Shown here: positions 11,286 through 20,652 of the stretch, piece after piece
Layout of the letters: the number at the start of each line of letters is the position of its first letter
Position numbering within the stretch: position 1 is the stretch's first letter
NCBI GenBank assembly: GCA_014529385.2
Contig: CM043945.1
Location: 3,134,312 to 3,198,311, forward strand
Length of the DNA stretch: 64,000 nucleotides
Origin: Adiantum capillus-veneris
Taxonomy: Eukaryota > Streptophyta > Polypodiopsida > Polypodiales > Pteridaceae
Reading direction: 5' to 3'
The notes under the pieces: model-generated
Databases searched by the model: none
What the model was told of the DNA's origin: nothing
The model's input: only the letters and a program-made list of their open reading frames with translations
Position numbers and translations under genes: made by a program

Positions 11286-11510
11286 TTACGCCGTCCTAGG
11301 CATTCCATCTGCTGACAACAATGCACAAGTAGTCCTAGACCAATCCTCCGAGTGATGCTTGCGCCCGGGCGTCCATATTAGCACTTTGCTTTCTTGAGTA
11401 ATTTCTACAAAGCTTGCCACCTCAGAACCTCCTTCAAACACACGACGGTTCCTTGTCTTCCATACATTATGTAAAAAGAAATATCTGACGATTTGAGTGC
11501 TACTACTGGG
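11286..11510 (-). pseudogene. C-terminal remnant of a second LINE type
   Basis: The minus-strand frame reads IVRYFFLHNVWKTRNRRVFEG followed by about 50 open codons to a TAA at 11286-11288. The W-K-x-R-N-x-R-V-F motif is characteristic of the region after RT in many plant LINE ORF2 proteins. It is unlike the ORF2 at 794-4186, so it is a different LINE lineage. The rest of the element is not recognisable. Confidence 0.5.
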
Positions 11511-11595
11511 AAGTGAAAATACAATATTAACTTCCTCTAAAAGATTCCCCTTCCAGCCAACACCTTCGACCCCACCTTTTCGACTTGCGTCTGTC

Positions 11596-11596
11596 T

Positions 11597-11655
<59 letters not shown>
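11596..11655. repeat. (CT)n microsatellite
   Basis: An imperfect CTCTCC start becomes a pure CT run. Confidence 0.95.
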
Positions 11656-11657
<2 letters not shown>

Positions 11658-11929
11658 ATTCTCGTGCTTTGATCAGACGCAGGCTGCTCCTTGCTTCTTG
11701 CCTCCCTTCCATCGCCTTCCCCCTCCCCATCTGCAGCTCTTCTACATGCACGTCTCCAGCCCCCTACTCATCAACGCTGCGCCCTCCTTCATGTGGCTGT
11801 AGCCGCTCTTCACCTTCCCTTTATCTACCAGACACACCCCGCTCATGGCCTCCAACCTGCAGGTAGCGCACACCTACCCTACCTATAATTATAACCCACC
11901 CTCATTGGAGCTTGATTCAAAGGCAGTGC

Positions 11930-11934
<5 letters not shown>

Positions 11935-11993
<59 letters not shown>
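11935..11993. repeat. (GA)n microsatellite
   Basis: A pure GA run of about 29 units. Confidence 0.95.
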
Positions 11994-11996
<3 letters not shown>

Positions 11997-12218
11997 CAAA
12001 TTGGGCAAAAAGAAAAGAATGCATGGCGTCCACGTGCCTTGGATCCCTCCACTCTCATTGAGCCTTCGACTAAACCTCCACTTCAGAGGGACCGAGGGTG
12101 TCTATTCTATCAATGATGCATTTTTTGAATTTTCTCCAGCTGGTACCCCATACTCCTACTGGTAGAGAAAATATACCCACGTGAACTATTAATTGACTCC
12201 ACAACATGAGCAATTTTG

Positions 12219-12244
12219 AGAGAGAGAGAGAGAGAGAGAGAGAG
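12219..12244. repeat. (GA)n microsatellite, short
   Basis: About 13 GA units followed by GGCAGAGAG. Confidence 0.9.
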
Positions 12245-12595
12245 GCAGAGAGTTTCAGCCAATTTGGCAGAAATACTGAAGGTACACATTCTAAATATTC
12301 GCATGGAAACAAGCAAACAGGAAATTGCGGCCTACAGCAGTAAAGGGCAGGAAGCTAATCTCAGAAGCGTGGAGCAGCACAGCAGGGGCTGAAAGTAGAT
12401 GAGAGCTCTGCTTCGTCTTAATCGTGGCTATTCCAGACACACGTGAATCAAGAGCAGAGATCTTCTAGAGAAGGAGCTAATGCTCTGAGGATACAGCCCT
12501 AGCTCAATATGATATTGACATTCTTATCCTTGGAGACGTGCACCTGCAAGAGTTTCTTTCCTTCTGTCTCTGATGATCACCTCCTTCAAGCACAG

Positions 12596-12706
12596 TGGAT
12601 TGTGCAACGCTCACCAAGATGCTCCTCAGATAGTTCGGACATAGACTTTCTATGGCGAGAGTTTTTCAGGGACTGCTCCCAGTGGTGGGATAATCGGAAG
12701 AGCAAG
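12596..12706 (+). CDS. Putative host exon of an OSB-like (organellar single-stranded DNA-binding) protein
   Basis: The 37 open codons include FLWREFFRDCSQWWDNRKSK. The pattern W-x-x-F-F-x-x-x-x-x-W-W-D-N-R matches the PDF-type motif of plant OSB proteins, which bind single-stranded organellar DNA. The stretch is bounded by a plausible acceptor (pyrimidine-rich sequence ending CACAG at 12595) and a strong donor (AAG then GTAAGC at 12707). The next part of the family motif (PDFKHK...) should be on a downstream exon but was not found; a LINE begins only about 35 bases after the donor. The other exons were not recognised. It may be a gene split by insertions or a gene fragment. The motif match is from memory, not a search. 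Confidence 0.5.
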
Positions 12707-12712
12707 GTAAGC
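12707..12712 (+). promoter_or_regulatory. Candidate 5' splice site GTAAGC
   Basis: It follows the OSB-like exon directly (AAG|GTAAGC). It fits the plant donor consensus and defines the exon end. Confidence 0.45.
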
Positions 12713-12735
12713 TTAATTGCATTCTGAAGATGTGC

Positions 12736-12740
<5 letters not shown>

Positions 12741-12825
<85 letters not shown>
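12741..12825. repeat. (TG)n(AG)n compound microsatellite = tail of the minus-strand LINE
   Basis: About 22 TG and 20 AG dinucleotides. On the minus strand this reads TC then AC, the same order as the tail of the first LINE copy. Confidence 0.9.
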
Positions 12826-12827
<2 letters not shown>

Positions 12828-12849
12828 TTTTATTATCGTCCTTGAAGGT

Positions 12850-13850
12850 CAAATATGGGTATGGGACCAAAAGAAACATATCATTTGGAGTGTGTAGAGA
12901 TGATAAGTGACTCTTGATGCTCAAGAATTGTGGAAATGGGCGTCGCAATTGAGAATCCACATCATGGTTGGGAGAGGAATGTGTGTAGGGTGAGCTTCTC
13001 ACCGAAGATGTGGGAAAGCAAGCTCTAATGTGATCTAAAGCTTAGCATTCAAGTATGGTGTCATACTCAAACTCACTAGCTTTTTGGGGACATAAACTTT
13101 AAAGTCCATAGTCAACTCATGATATTGTAGATTGCACTCAAGGGGATGGGCTCGATCGAGCATGTAAGGGGTGGTGCAGGACCCTTGTTCGGAGAAGAAG
13201 ATGGTTTTGTAATCGGAGGCAACACATGTCGTGTAATGTATGAAGCATGAACCTCCGGATTTCTCCCAAACTGTGATACGTTGGGGTTGTACTTTCACTA
13301 TGGAGTCTATTGAGGCATCATGAAGCAAGTGTAATGCATCCCATCCAAACCACTTCTTGATGTTTTGTATCCATTCCGAAGTGAATATTTTGCTCGTGTG
13401 CATCCTTTGGACCTTTTCACTTGGCTCCCATGCAATTCTCTGATCTTGATGTGAAAGGTTTCGTCACATCTTAACCATGTACTTCATGACTCTCTCCATT
13501 CTCATAACCTCAATGGAAAATGATCCGGACTCAAGAAGTAAGAGCATGTATGGTGTTTGTATTTTGATTTAGAGAAAGTTTCTAAGAAAACGCTTTTGGA
13601 CATTCTCTAACTCTTTCCACGCAGACTTAGAGATGCCACCACCCCATATTCAACTCCATAAAGAAGCACCAATCACCAAGGTGTCAAAGAGGTATTTCTT
13701 GAGAACCCAACATTGAATCTCTTCCACATTGCACATGCTCTCAAATGCATGGTAAGTCTCTTTTTCCTGCTTCTAAGCGTCACGTACCGCAATTATTCTA
13801 TTTATGATTGGCCGAAACCTCAAGGGCAAGGTACCTGAAGCTGGGAAGAT
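12850..13850 (-). pseudogene. LINE ORF2 C-terminal fragment
   Basis: The longest open piece (13403-13035) reads WIQNIKKWFGWDALHLLHDA and WEKSGGSCFIHYTTCVASDYKT, colinear with residues about 935-1000 of the ORF2 at 794-4186. Several frameshifts and stops separate it from the flanking homologous sequence. No RT catalytic motif is included. Confidence 0.8.
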
Positions 13851-14020
13851 CCAAACTAGATGCTTGCTGTTGCCTGTGCTCCCTCCCTTTGTGCGCCTCC
13901 TTGTGCTCCTTGCTTTCTCACTATCCAGTTCCCCCTTTTCCATCTCCCCTCTCTTGCACTACTCCCCCTGTCCACGCCTTCCTCTTTCGCGCAGCTAGCG
14001 CTCGTCCCTCCTCCTTGATC

Positions 14021-14043
14021 CCCCCCCCCCCCCCCCCCCCCCC
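14021..14043. repeat. Poly(C) run
   Basis: About 23 consecutive C. It may form i-motif or G-quadruplex DNA and is prone to sequencing error. Confidence 0.95.
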
Positions 14044-14100
14044 TCCCTCCCCCACGTGCCATTGTTTTGATCCGGCTAAAGCAGACCCGCCCATTTCAGT

Positions 14101-15065
14101 TTGCTTCACCGGTTTGCGGAAAGAGTACCTCCCGCTACTTTCATAGTATCCAAAACTGGGACCGTTTTGGAGACACCTTGCATGACAGCTTTCGTTGTTG
14201 TCGGGACAGTAGGCATACCTACGGTACATGTTCCAGTTCGAGACACCCACACCCTCCTCGAAGGTAGTTCTACTAACTTGGGTGAGTGGTGGATCAGTGT
14301 TTCATGTGCAGACAGATGGCCCATCTTGCGAAGACCTGTCCATGGAGGACCCGACTCTCGACTCAGATCTAGTGTACCAAGGCTGGCCAAGCTCAACAGA
14401 GAGAGACACAAGGAGCACATGCGGGTACCTCTATTGAGACAGGTGCCCATGCAGATTAGGGCTAGTAGTAGGTTCGTGGCCACTGTCGTCAGGGTTAGGC
14501 ACCCTTGGTCGTCGGCATGTAGTAGGACAACAGCAGTGGGTTCTGCTTTGGCTAGCTACAGCAAGATGAGCCAACGGATGCCCCTTCCACCTAGCTTTGC
14601 CATCGCCAGCCCGTCCCCTCCTCCCCGCCTACCGTCTCCACTTCTCCACCACCTCCTCCACCCGCCCCCTCCGCCTCTCCCATCCCTCGCATTAATCCTT
14701 CCGCCCCGTCTCCTGACCCCTCCCATGCCTCACTGTGCTGCCCAGGGGACATGCCACTTGTTGGCAGCTTGGAGGTGTCTTGGCAGTGCATTTGCCACGA
14801 GCCGCCTGACGCGAGAGCTGCAGCCCTATTTGCGGATGCCCCTCTTGGTGCAAACGTCGCCTTTTGCGGTAGTCACTTGCGTGCTGACTAGTTTTGATAT
14901 CCGGCGCCGTTGGGACTTCTTCGACTACGACTTTACACGTTTTCGCTACGACTCTTCTCCCGATTTCAAGGAGGCTTGTTTCAGAGGACATGTTTTGTTT
15001 CTAGCAGCAAGAAACTGGACACAACGGTTTGTTTTTCCCGCTAGTGGCAAGGTTTCGTATTGGGT
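14101..15065 (+). pseudogene. Unidentified long open frame ending at the A-I insertion site
   Basis: About 321 codons are open up to the target site of element A-I. No known domain was recognised; the middle (about codons 160-210) is Pro/Ser/Leu-rich low complexity and could be open by chance. The last 60 codons (WDFFDYDFTRF..., LAARNWTQRF..., GKVSYWV) look more protein-like. If A-I is removed at its TGGGT duplication, the frame continues at 19369 for a further 54 codons, then a TAG, then about 75 more. It may be a disrupted host gene or an old element ORF, or no gene at all. Confidence 0.3.
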
Positions 15066-16253
15066 TGTCACGTGACACATCCAACCCTATGTGTCCGTAG
15101 ACAAGCTACATCATAGCAAGGGTTCAGTCAGCCCGGTCAGTCTAGATTAGAAGTGATCTGTCACTTTTGTGAGTCTTCGTAGACCGTGCATGCCCAGTCA
15201 CTTAGTGTAGATGCATATCCTCTAGTTGCACACAGCATGATCATAAGCATTCCCATCAGAATCCATCAGAATCAGTTAGGAGAATTTTCCAATGATTTTA
15301 GCCTATTTTTCCTATTTTTGACATTTTTCACTTATTAATTTAAGTGACTTTTGTTGGAAACTGAGTAGGGCAAATTGGGTAAGTTAATATATAAGCAAAC
15401 GCAAGTTAGCAATAAATGGTAGAAGAGGCAACAGGAGCCAAGCTCAGCAGGCAACTTCTCAAGCAAGAACTTGGTGGATTTCCTTCAAGCAAAGACCACT
15501 CAAGCAAAGACCATCTCCCCTAGCGTTTTTCATCAACATCAGCTTGGCGTTTTCCTCAGCAGTTCCATCGCCAAGAAGACCTCAGCACTAGTGTTTTGCA
15601 GCAAGATCTCATCGCCAGACCTCCTCACCCTAGCGTTTTCCAGAACCACAGATCGCCTCCCTTTCTGGCTGGCGTTTTTCAGCATGCAGCGATTTTCAGC
15701 CATAAGAAAACCTGCAAATTCAGCCCTAAAAGAGCAGCAGATTCAGCCCAAAGATCATCGTTTTTCAGCCCTACAATAGATGCAGTTTTTCAGCCTTAAA
15801 GACCACACGAACCAGCGTTTTCCCAAGCGTTTTCAAGCAGGCCAGATTTCAGCCCATAGCATTTTTGGACAGCAGATAAAAGATTGCAGATTTCAGCCCT
15901 TAGGTCGTCCCCGTCGTCCCCGTCGTCATCGCCGACATAGCCTAGACTTGCATCAGTCACACGCATCCGCATTGTACCAGTTTGTGCAGTCATAAGTAGA
16001 CCACTCTCGCCGACGAGAGTGGGGCCTTCGGAGGAGGTTTTTACGTCTCTGGTGTCGTATCTCTCTTCTCTCTCTATCTCTCAGTCTCGTTCACTTGCAC
16101 GCACAGTGTCCATTCACTTTGTTTGTGATCATAGCATTCTCTCATTAAGAATGGAAGGCTCTCCCTTCCATAAGAACAAAAAGGAACCTTGAGCACATTA
16201 TGGAGCACTCATCTTGAGCAAAGTGCAAACATTTCATTCCGCTGCTCCTAACA
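15066..16253 (+). repeat. 5' LTR of A-I
   Basis: It starts with the palindrome TGTCACGTGACA (contains the G-box CACGTG) and ends CTAACA. It contains a TATA box at 15388-15394 and an array of GCGTTTT and TTTCAGCC words in the region downstream. Confidence 0.95.
15388..15394 (+). promoter_or_regulatory. LTR-A TATA box
   Basis: TATATAA inside a segment (GGGTAAGTTAATATATAAGC) conserved in all LTR-A copies, e.g. 18502-18508 and 23830-23836. It is the likely RNA polymerase II core promoter of the family and marks the U3/R boundary a short way downstream. Confidence 0.65.
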
Positions 16254-16254
16254 T

Positions 16255-16266
16255 TGGTATCAGAGC
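16255..16266 (+). promoter_or_regulatory. Primer-binding site of A-I
   Basis: TGGTATCAGAGC, the standard plant initiator-tRNA-Met site, lies one base after the LTR. The same site occurs in A-III (25665-25676) and A-IV (55113-55124). Confidence 0.92.
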
Positions 16267-16719
16267 TTTGACAGTGTTCTGTATCACTCAAGGAAAGAAC
16301 CACAAGAATCACAAGAATTTTTTTTGCTTGTTGCGGTCGCACGAACCCAAGTTCGCTTGGGCGCGTCGATTCCTAATCGTGTTTTTGAAGAGTGACAGGA
16401 ATCCCAAGAAAGAAGGGCTTGTCGAGCCTCCCCTTGTGCCTCTTTTTACTCATTGAGAGCGGACTGTGAACTTAGCGGCCGGCCAATCGATGTGAGGTGG
16501 GAAAAAGAAACCTTGGTGTGAGTGCAAGGTCGCCAAGGGGTGCGCCCGCGGAAAAGAGCAGAACTCGGGTGAAGAGAAGATCCTTTTCTAACACAGATTG
16601 CAAGCGAAAGAAGAACCGCAAGAACCTCAAGAACCCAAGAATCCAAAGTTCTTTGTGAACTTAAGAACCAAGATCACAAGAACCCACGACTTCAATAGCT
16701 GGTCATCACTCGAAGCGGA

Positions 16720-17024
16720 ATGGATACGTCGCTTAGAGGTGATGAGCATGAGAGAGGCGAAGAAGAATTTTCCCCACAAGGAGGTGTTCCGACCCTTCCC
16801 CATCTACGCCAAGGATTGCACTAACTCCTATGGAGCTTTTCGACATGATGATGATGGACAGGAAGTTAGAACGCGAAGCAAGAAGAGCAGAAAGAATGGC
16901 AGAATTTGATCGTGAATGCGAAGCAAGAAAAGCAGAAATGGTTTGCGAGAACAAAGCAAGGAAAGAAATGAACGACTGACACATGAAAGAGATGTTGAGA
17001 CTCTTTTCACAAGTTTAGACACAG
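16720..17024 (+). pseudogene. A-family gag-like N-terminus and coiled coil (A-I copy)
   Basis: The ATG at 16720 begins MDTSLRGDEHERGEEEFSP, as in the other A copies. A one-base loss at about 16785 breaks the frame. The coiled-coil part (DRKLEREARRAER..., EARKAEMV...) is in the frame of the ORF at 17025 and is interrupted by a TGA (16977-16979) and a TAG (17016-17018), both where CGA/CAG is expected. So the coiled coil and the downstream ORF were once one polyprotein. Confidence 0.65.
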
Positions 17025-17936
17025 ATGCAAGAGATTCGGGAAAAGGAGACTCTCTCAGTCTCTTCTTCTCCCAAGCATGACACACAGGATTTGCATGATT
17101 ATGAGAAGCATGATGAATTGAATGACAATGATTTGCATGATGATTTGGATGATAATGATGAGCATGATGATTTGCATGATCAAGATGTGATTTCTCACAA
17201 GCATGATGACTTGCATGATGATCAAGATGTGTTCTCTCACAAATATGATGATTTGCATGAAGAAGATGTGATTGTTCACAAGAATGAGGTGTTAGTGAAT
17301 GCTTTTTCTAGCGAAGCTAACCTTATTACAGATTCGATCAATCACGAAGGATCGATCTTGACTTTCGAGGCGAGGTCCAAAGAACCCCCTCAGGAAGAAA
17401 TGATCTTGGCTCTCGAGCCTGGGTCTCAAGAACCCTCACAGGAAGTATTCTGTGTTCGCATGATTAGTTCGCAGGCAGTGATCGAGTGTTTCATTCGTGA
17501 TCGTTTCCTGTATGTTAGTCAGCATCTTCATGTGATTCCTTTTCCTAGGCATGACATATTGTACATTGAGTACGTTTCCATCATGAATGAGCACAGATGT
17601 ATGTGGATTTTTCATGAAAAGCTGAAAAGTATGCATTCAAGGAAGTCACCTTCCATGTCTCTTCCTTGGTATGACACAGTTGTAGACAGAGCACCTGAAA
17701 GGATGAGCATCAAGCATAGGCATTTCCATTGCGTTTTGCCACATTTGATTGATTTAGATCAGGAAAGAAAGATTCGATCTCATTGTTTGCATGTCTTGGA
17801 TGAACGGTTTGGCACTTCGTCTATTTGTTCATCTACATTGCATGCACAGTCTTTAGGAAGACTTACATGGAATAGGTATGTTCATGGTTTTGTGTTGGAA
17901 ATGGGTTCAAGAATTTTCAGCCATGGAGATTCTTGA
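17025..17936 (+). CDS. A-family accessory ORF: His/Asp-rich repeat plus orphan domain (A-I copy)
   Basis: The ATG at 17025 opens 303 codons. After KETLSVSSSPKHD comes about 70 residues of His/Asp/Leu-rich repeat (HDDLHD, DLNDNDKHDDL-like units, 17086-17290), then FSSEANLITDSINHEG, ILALEPGSQEP, and a conserved domain (ECFIRDRFLY, VIPFPRHDILYIE, VSIMNEH, KHRHFHC). The last 20 codons are out of register because a deletion near 17857 removed the segment RKTRFFP... present in A-II and A-III. The correct downstream frame is open at 17878-18228. I recognise no family. The repeat could bind metal through His/Asp, but that is inference. Confidence 0.6.
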   Translation: MQEIREKETLSVSSSPKHDTQDLHDYEKHDELNDNDLHDDLDDNDEHDDLHDQDVISHKHDDLHDDQDVFSHKYDDLHEEDVIVHKNEVLVNAFSSEANLITDSINHEGSILTFEARSKEPPQEEMILALEPGSQEPSQEVFCVRMISSQAVIECFIRDRFLYVSQHLHVIPFPRHDILYIEYVSIMNEHRCMWIFHEKLKSMHSRKSPSMSLPWYDTVVDRAPERMSIKHRHFHCVLPHLIDLDQERKIRSHCLHVLDERFGTSSICSSTLHAQSLGRLTWNRYVHGFVLEMGSRIFSHGDS

Positions 17937-18228
17937 AGAAGAAAGAAGCATGACTCTCGACAAAGTTGAAGCATTGAAGGAGCCACAGAAGACTTTGTCG
18001 CTTTCGGCGCGGCCCAAAGAAGCAAGCGTTGCAGACCTTTATGAAGTTCAAGTACTGCACGACCCACACATCAGAGTGGGCCGGCGAAGAGTCCCTTCCA
18101 GGATTCTGGATATTGTTGGCGATCTCCCTCGATGCCATACAGTTCGGTACCAATACCTCACTTTGAAAAGGAGGGGATGTCACGTGACACATCCAACCCT
18201 ATGTGTCCGTGGACAAGCTACAGCATAG
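17878..18228 (+). CDS. C-terminal part of the A-family orphan ORF, reading through the PPT into the LTR
   Basis: The 116 open codons begin MFMVLCWKWVQEFSAMEILEEERS, continue LSARPKEASVADLYEVQV..., RRRVPSRI..., YQYLTLKRRGCHVTHP and stop inside the 3' LTR. The polypurine tract encodes the LKRRG segment. The same tail is open in A-II (23292-23555) and A-III (36973-37206), although the upstream frame differs by indels in each. This points to a once-continuous protein whose end overlaps the LTR. Confidence 0.5.
   Translation: MFMVLCWKWVQEFSAMEILEEERSMTLDKVEALKEPQKTLSLSARPKEASVADLYEVQVLHDPHIRVGRRRVPSRILDIVGDLPRCHTVRYQYLTLKRRGCHVTHPTLCVRGQATA
18166..18177 (+). promoter_or_regulatory. Polypurine tract of A-I
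   Basis: AAAAGGAGGGGA directly before the 3' LTR is the plus-strand primer site. The identical tract precedes the 3' LTRs of A-II (23493-23504) and A-III (37144-37155). Confidence 0.9.
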
Positions 18229-19363
18229 CAAGGGTTCAATCAGTCCAGTCAGTCTAGATTAGAAGTGATCTGACGCTTTTGTGAGTCTATTCGTAGACCG
18301 TGCATGCCTAGTCACTTAGTGTAGATGCATATTCTCTGGTTGCACGCAACATGATCATAAGCATTTCCGTCAGAATCCATCAGAATCAGTTAGGAGAATT
18401 TTCCAATAATTTTAGCCTATTTTCCCTATTTTTGACATTTTTCACTTATTAATTTAAGTGACTTTTGTTGGAAACTGAGTAGGGCAAATTGGGTAAGTTA
18501 ATATATAAGCAAACCCAAGTTAGCACTAAATGGCAGAAGAGGCAACAAGAGCAAAGCTCAACATGCAACTTCTCAAGCAAGAACTTCGTGGATTTCCTCC
18601 AAGCAAAGACCATCTCCCCTAGCGTTTTTCATCAACATTAGCTTGGCGTTTTCCTTAGCAGTCCCATCGCCAAGAAGACCTCAACACTAGCGTTTTGCAG
18701 CAAGATCTCATTGCAAGACCTTCTCATCTCTAGCGTTTTCCAGAACCACAGATCGCCTCCCTTTCTGGCTGGCGTTTTTCAGCATGCAGCGATTTTCAGC
18801 CATAAGAAAACTTGCAAATTCAGCCCTAAAAGAGTAGCAGATTCAGCCCAAAGATCATCGGTTTTCAGCCCTACAGTAGACGCAGTTTTTCAGCCTTAAA
18901 GACTGCACGAACCAGCGTTTTCCCAAGCGTTTTCAAGCAGGCCAGATTTCAGCCCATAGCATTTTTGGACAGCAGATAAAAGATTGCAGATTTCAGCCCT
19001 TAGGTCGGTCTCGTCGTCCCCGTCGTCCCCGTCGTCATCGCCGACATAGCCTAGACTTGCATCAGTCACATGCGTCCGCATTGTACCAGTTTCTGCAGTC
19101 ATAAGTAGACCACTCTCGCCGACGAGATTGGGGCCTTGGGAGGAGGGTTTTACAACGTCTCTGGTGTTGTATCTCTCTTCTCTCTCTATCTCTGTCTCGT
19201 TCACTTGCACGCACAGTGTCCATTCACTTTGTTTGTGATCATAGCATTCTCTGATTAAGAACGGAAGGCTCTCCCTTCCATAAGAACGAAAAGGAACCTT
19301 GAGCACATTATGGAGCACTCATCTTGAGCAAAGCGCAAACATTTCATTCCGCTGCACCTAACA
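18178..19363 (+). repeat. 3' LTR of A-I
   Basis: TGTCACGTGACA start and ACCTAACA end; colinear with 15066-16253, followed by the TGGGT duplication. Confidence 0.95.
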
Positions 19364-19368
19364 TGGGT

Positions 19369-19749
19369 AGCCAGAGGTGAAGAGGCCTTAGACACATCGG
19401 TTGGTTTTTCCTTCACATTGTGTGGCAAGGATCAGCCGGAGTGGACTATGCATACAATGATGGACTGGCTCCATGTTCAGGCTGTCGAGTTCTCTCACCA
19501 CACGGGAGACTTGGGGATGACTTACTTGATATAGACTCTGTGGCTGTTGGCCAAGTTCTATGTGACACCACCAGATGCAGCAAGATGTAGACACATTGTG
19601 GTATACTTATTTGAAAGTGCACCCTGCTTTGTATATGTTCATGAGGACTCTTGGACAGAGGATGTAGCTCTACGGACTACATGCCCTGCTTGGGTATGGG
19701 TCAGACACACTCCAGACACGACTATTGTCAAGTGCAGCGGAAGTGTTTA
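19369..19749 (+). pseudogene. Continuation of the unidentified frame after the A-I insertion
   Basis: In the frame set by joining 15065 to 19369, codons read ARGEEALDTSVGFSFTLCGK..., one TAG, then WLLAKFYVTPPDAARCRHI... to a TAG at about 19749. Composition (Trp, Cys, aromatic residues) looks protein-like, but no domain was recognised. Confidence 0.28.
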
Positions 19750-20202
19750 GGGATTTAGCTTGGATCTAGTACAAAGTCCATACGTTTCTTAACGGTGTTC
19801 TGGACGAGTTCCGTTCCCGAAACAGAGGCGGAAATGTTTCGGAACGGTGTTTTGGAATGGAAGGGAACATGAGGCGGAATAGCGGAATGCGGGGCGAAAC
19901 GGGCAAAAGAAGGCATTTGGGGCTGTTTGGGGAACATTTTTGGTGAAGTTTGAGGACAGGTTTAGGGGCAGTTTTTGTGTTGTTTAGGAGTTTATTTGGG
20001 ACTAAGCTGAATGGAGGTAGTTCAAGCCTTACTTTAGTCGACCGTTCCGACCTTGTTCCCGTTCCGGCCTCCCCTCCTTCTCCCCATTCTCGTCCCGTTC
20101 CGGATGCTCTTGTTCCCCGTTCCTGTTCCAGGTAACTATGCCTGGTGATCCCTACGCTGAGCTAGGCAGGAGCCAAGCCAAAACGCAAGGGGTGCTAGAT
20201 GC
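19750..20202. other. Flanking sequence rich in GGAAC/GTTCC words
   Basis: Between about 19790 and 19900 the plus strand repeats CGGAA-type words; between 20040 and 20130 it repeats the complement (CCGTTCC). A degenerate inverted repeat is possible. No gene was seen. Confidence 0.35.
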
Positions 20203-20489
20203 TTTTGCTTGTTGCGGTCGCACGAACCCAAGCTCGCTTGGGCGTGTCGATTCCTAATCGTGTTTTTGAAGGGTGACAGGAATCCCAAGAAAGAAGGGCT
20301 TGTCCAGTCTCCCCTTGTGTCTCTTTTCACTCATTGAGAGCGGACTGTGCACTTAGCGGCTGGCCAATGGACGTGAGGTGGGAAAAAGCAACCTTGGTGT
20401 GAGCGCAAGGCCGCGAAGGGGTGCGCCCGCGGAAAAGAGTAGAACTCGGGTGAAGAGAAGATCCTTCTCAAACACGGTTTGCAAGGGAA

Positions 20490-20625
20490 AGAAAACCTCA
20501 AGAACCTCAAGACCCTCAAGAACCCAAGAACCCCAAGAACCTCAAGACCCTCAAGAACCCAAGACCCCAAGACCCCAAGACCCTCAAGAACCGAAGTTCC
20601 TTGTGAACTTCAGAACCCAAGATCA
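20490..20625 (+). repeat. AAGAACC-type minisatellite in the A leader
   Basis: Tandem words of 9-10 bases (AAGAACCTC, AAGACCCTC, AAGAACCCC) occur in different numbers in A-I (16610-16690), A-III (26005-26140) and A-IV (55470-55625). Open frames across it (Gln-Glu-Pro repeats) are not genes. Confidence 0.85.
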
Positions 20626-20652
20626 TAGTGCATGGTCATCACCTGAAGCGGA

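Larger units (their letters stand above)
12741..13850 (-). mobile_element. 5'-truncated LINE, same family as 1-4287
   Basis: On the minus strand this matches the last third of ORF2 and the 3' end of the first LINE. The 5' truncation is near 13850, where similarity (GTACCTTGCCCTTGAGGTT) ends. The 3' tail is (TC)n followed by (AC)n at 12825-12741. 5' truncation is the usual outcome of target-primed reverse transcription. It sits antisense inside what would be the intron after the OSB-like exon. The target duplication could not be resolved. Confidence 0.85.
15066..19363 (+). mobile_element. Element A-I: complete non-autonomous LTR retrotransposon
   Basis: Two LTRs of about 1.19 kb (15066-16253, 18178-19363) flank a 1.92 kb interior with an initiator-Met PBS and the polypurine tract AAAAGGAGGGGA. 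The insertion is framed by a perfect 5-bp duplication TGGGT (15061-15065, 19364-19368). The interior codes for a broken gag-like N-terminus, a coiled coil, a His/Asp-rich repeat and an orphan domain. There is no protease, RT, RNase H or integrase, so mobility required proteins from another element. The LTRs differ at scattered sites, so it is not recent. Confidence 0.95.

Noticed and set aside
11497-11866. Ser/Pro/Leu-rich ORFs around the CT microsatellite as an OSB first exon
   Set aside because: Open only because of the repeat and pyrimidine-rich flanks; no transit-peptide or OB-fold motif could be supported.
14941-14985. SPDFK in the 14101 frame as the second OSB motif half
   Set aside because: Residues after PDFK do not match the family and the spacing and frame to the WWDNR exon cannot be justified.
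16255-16266. TGGTATCAGAGC words as tRNA gene ends
   Set aside because: Only the 12 bases complementary to a tRNA 3' end are present, next to LTR ends; they are primer-binding sites.
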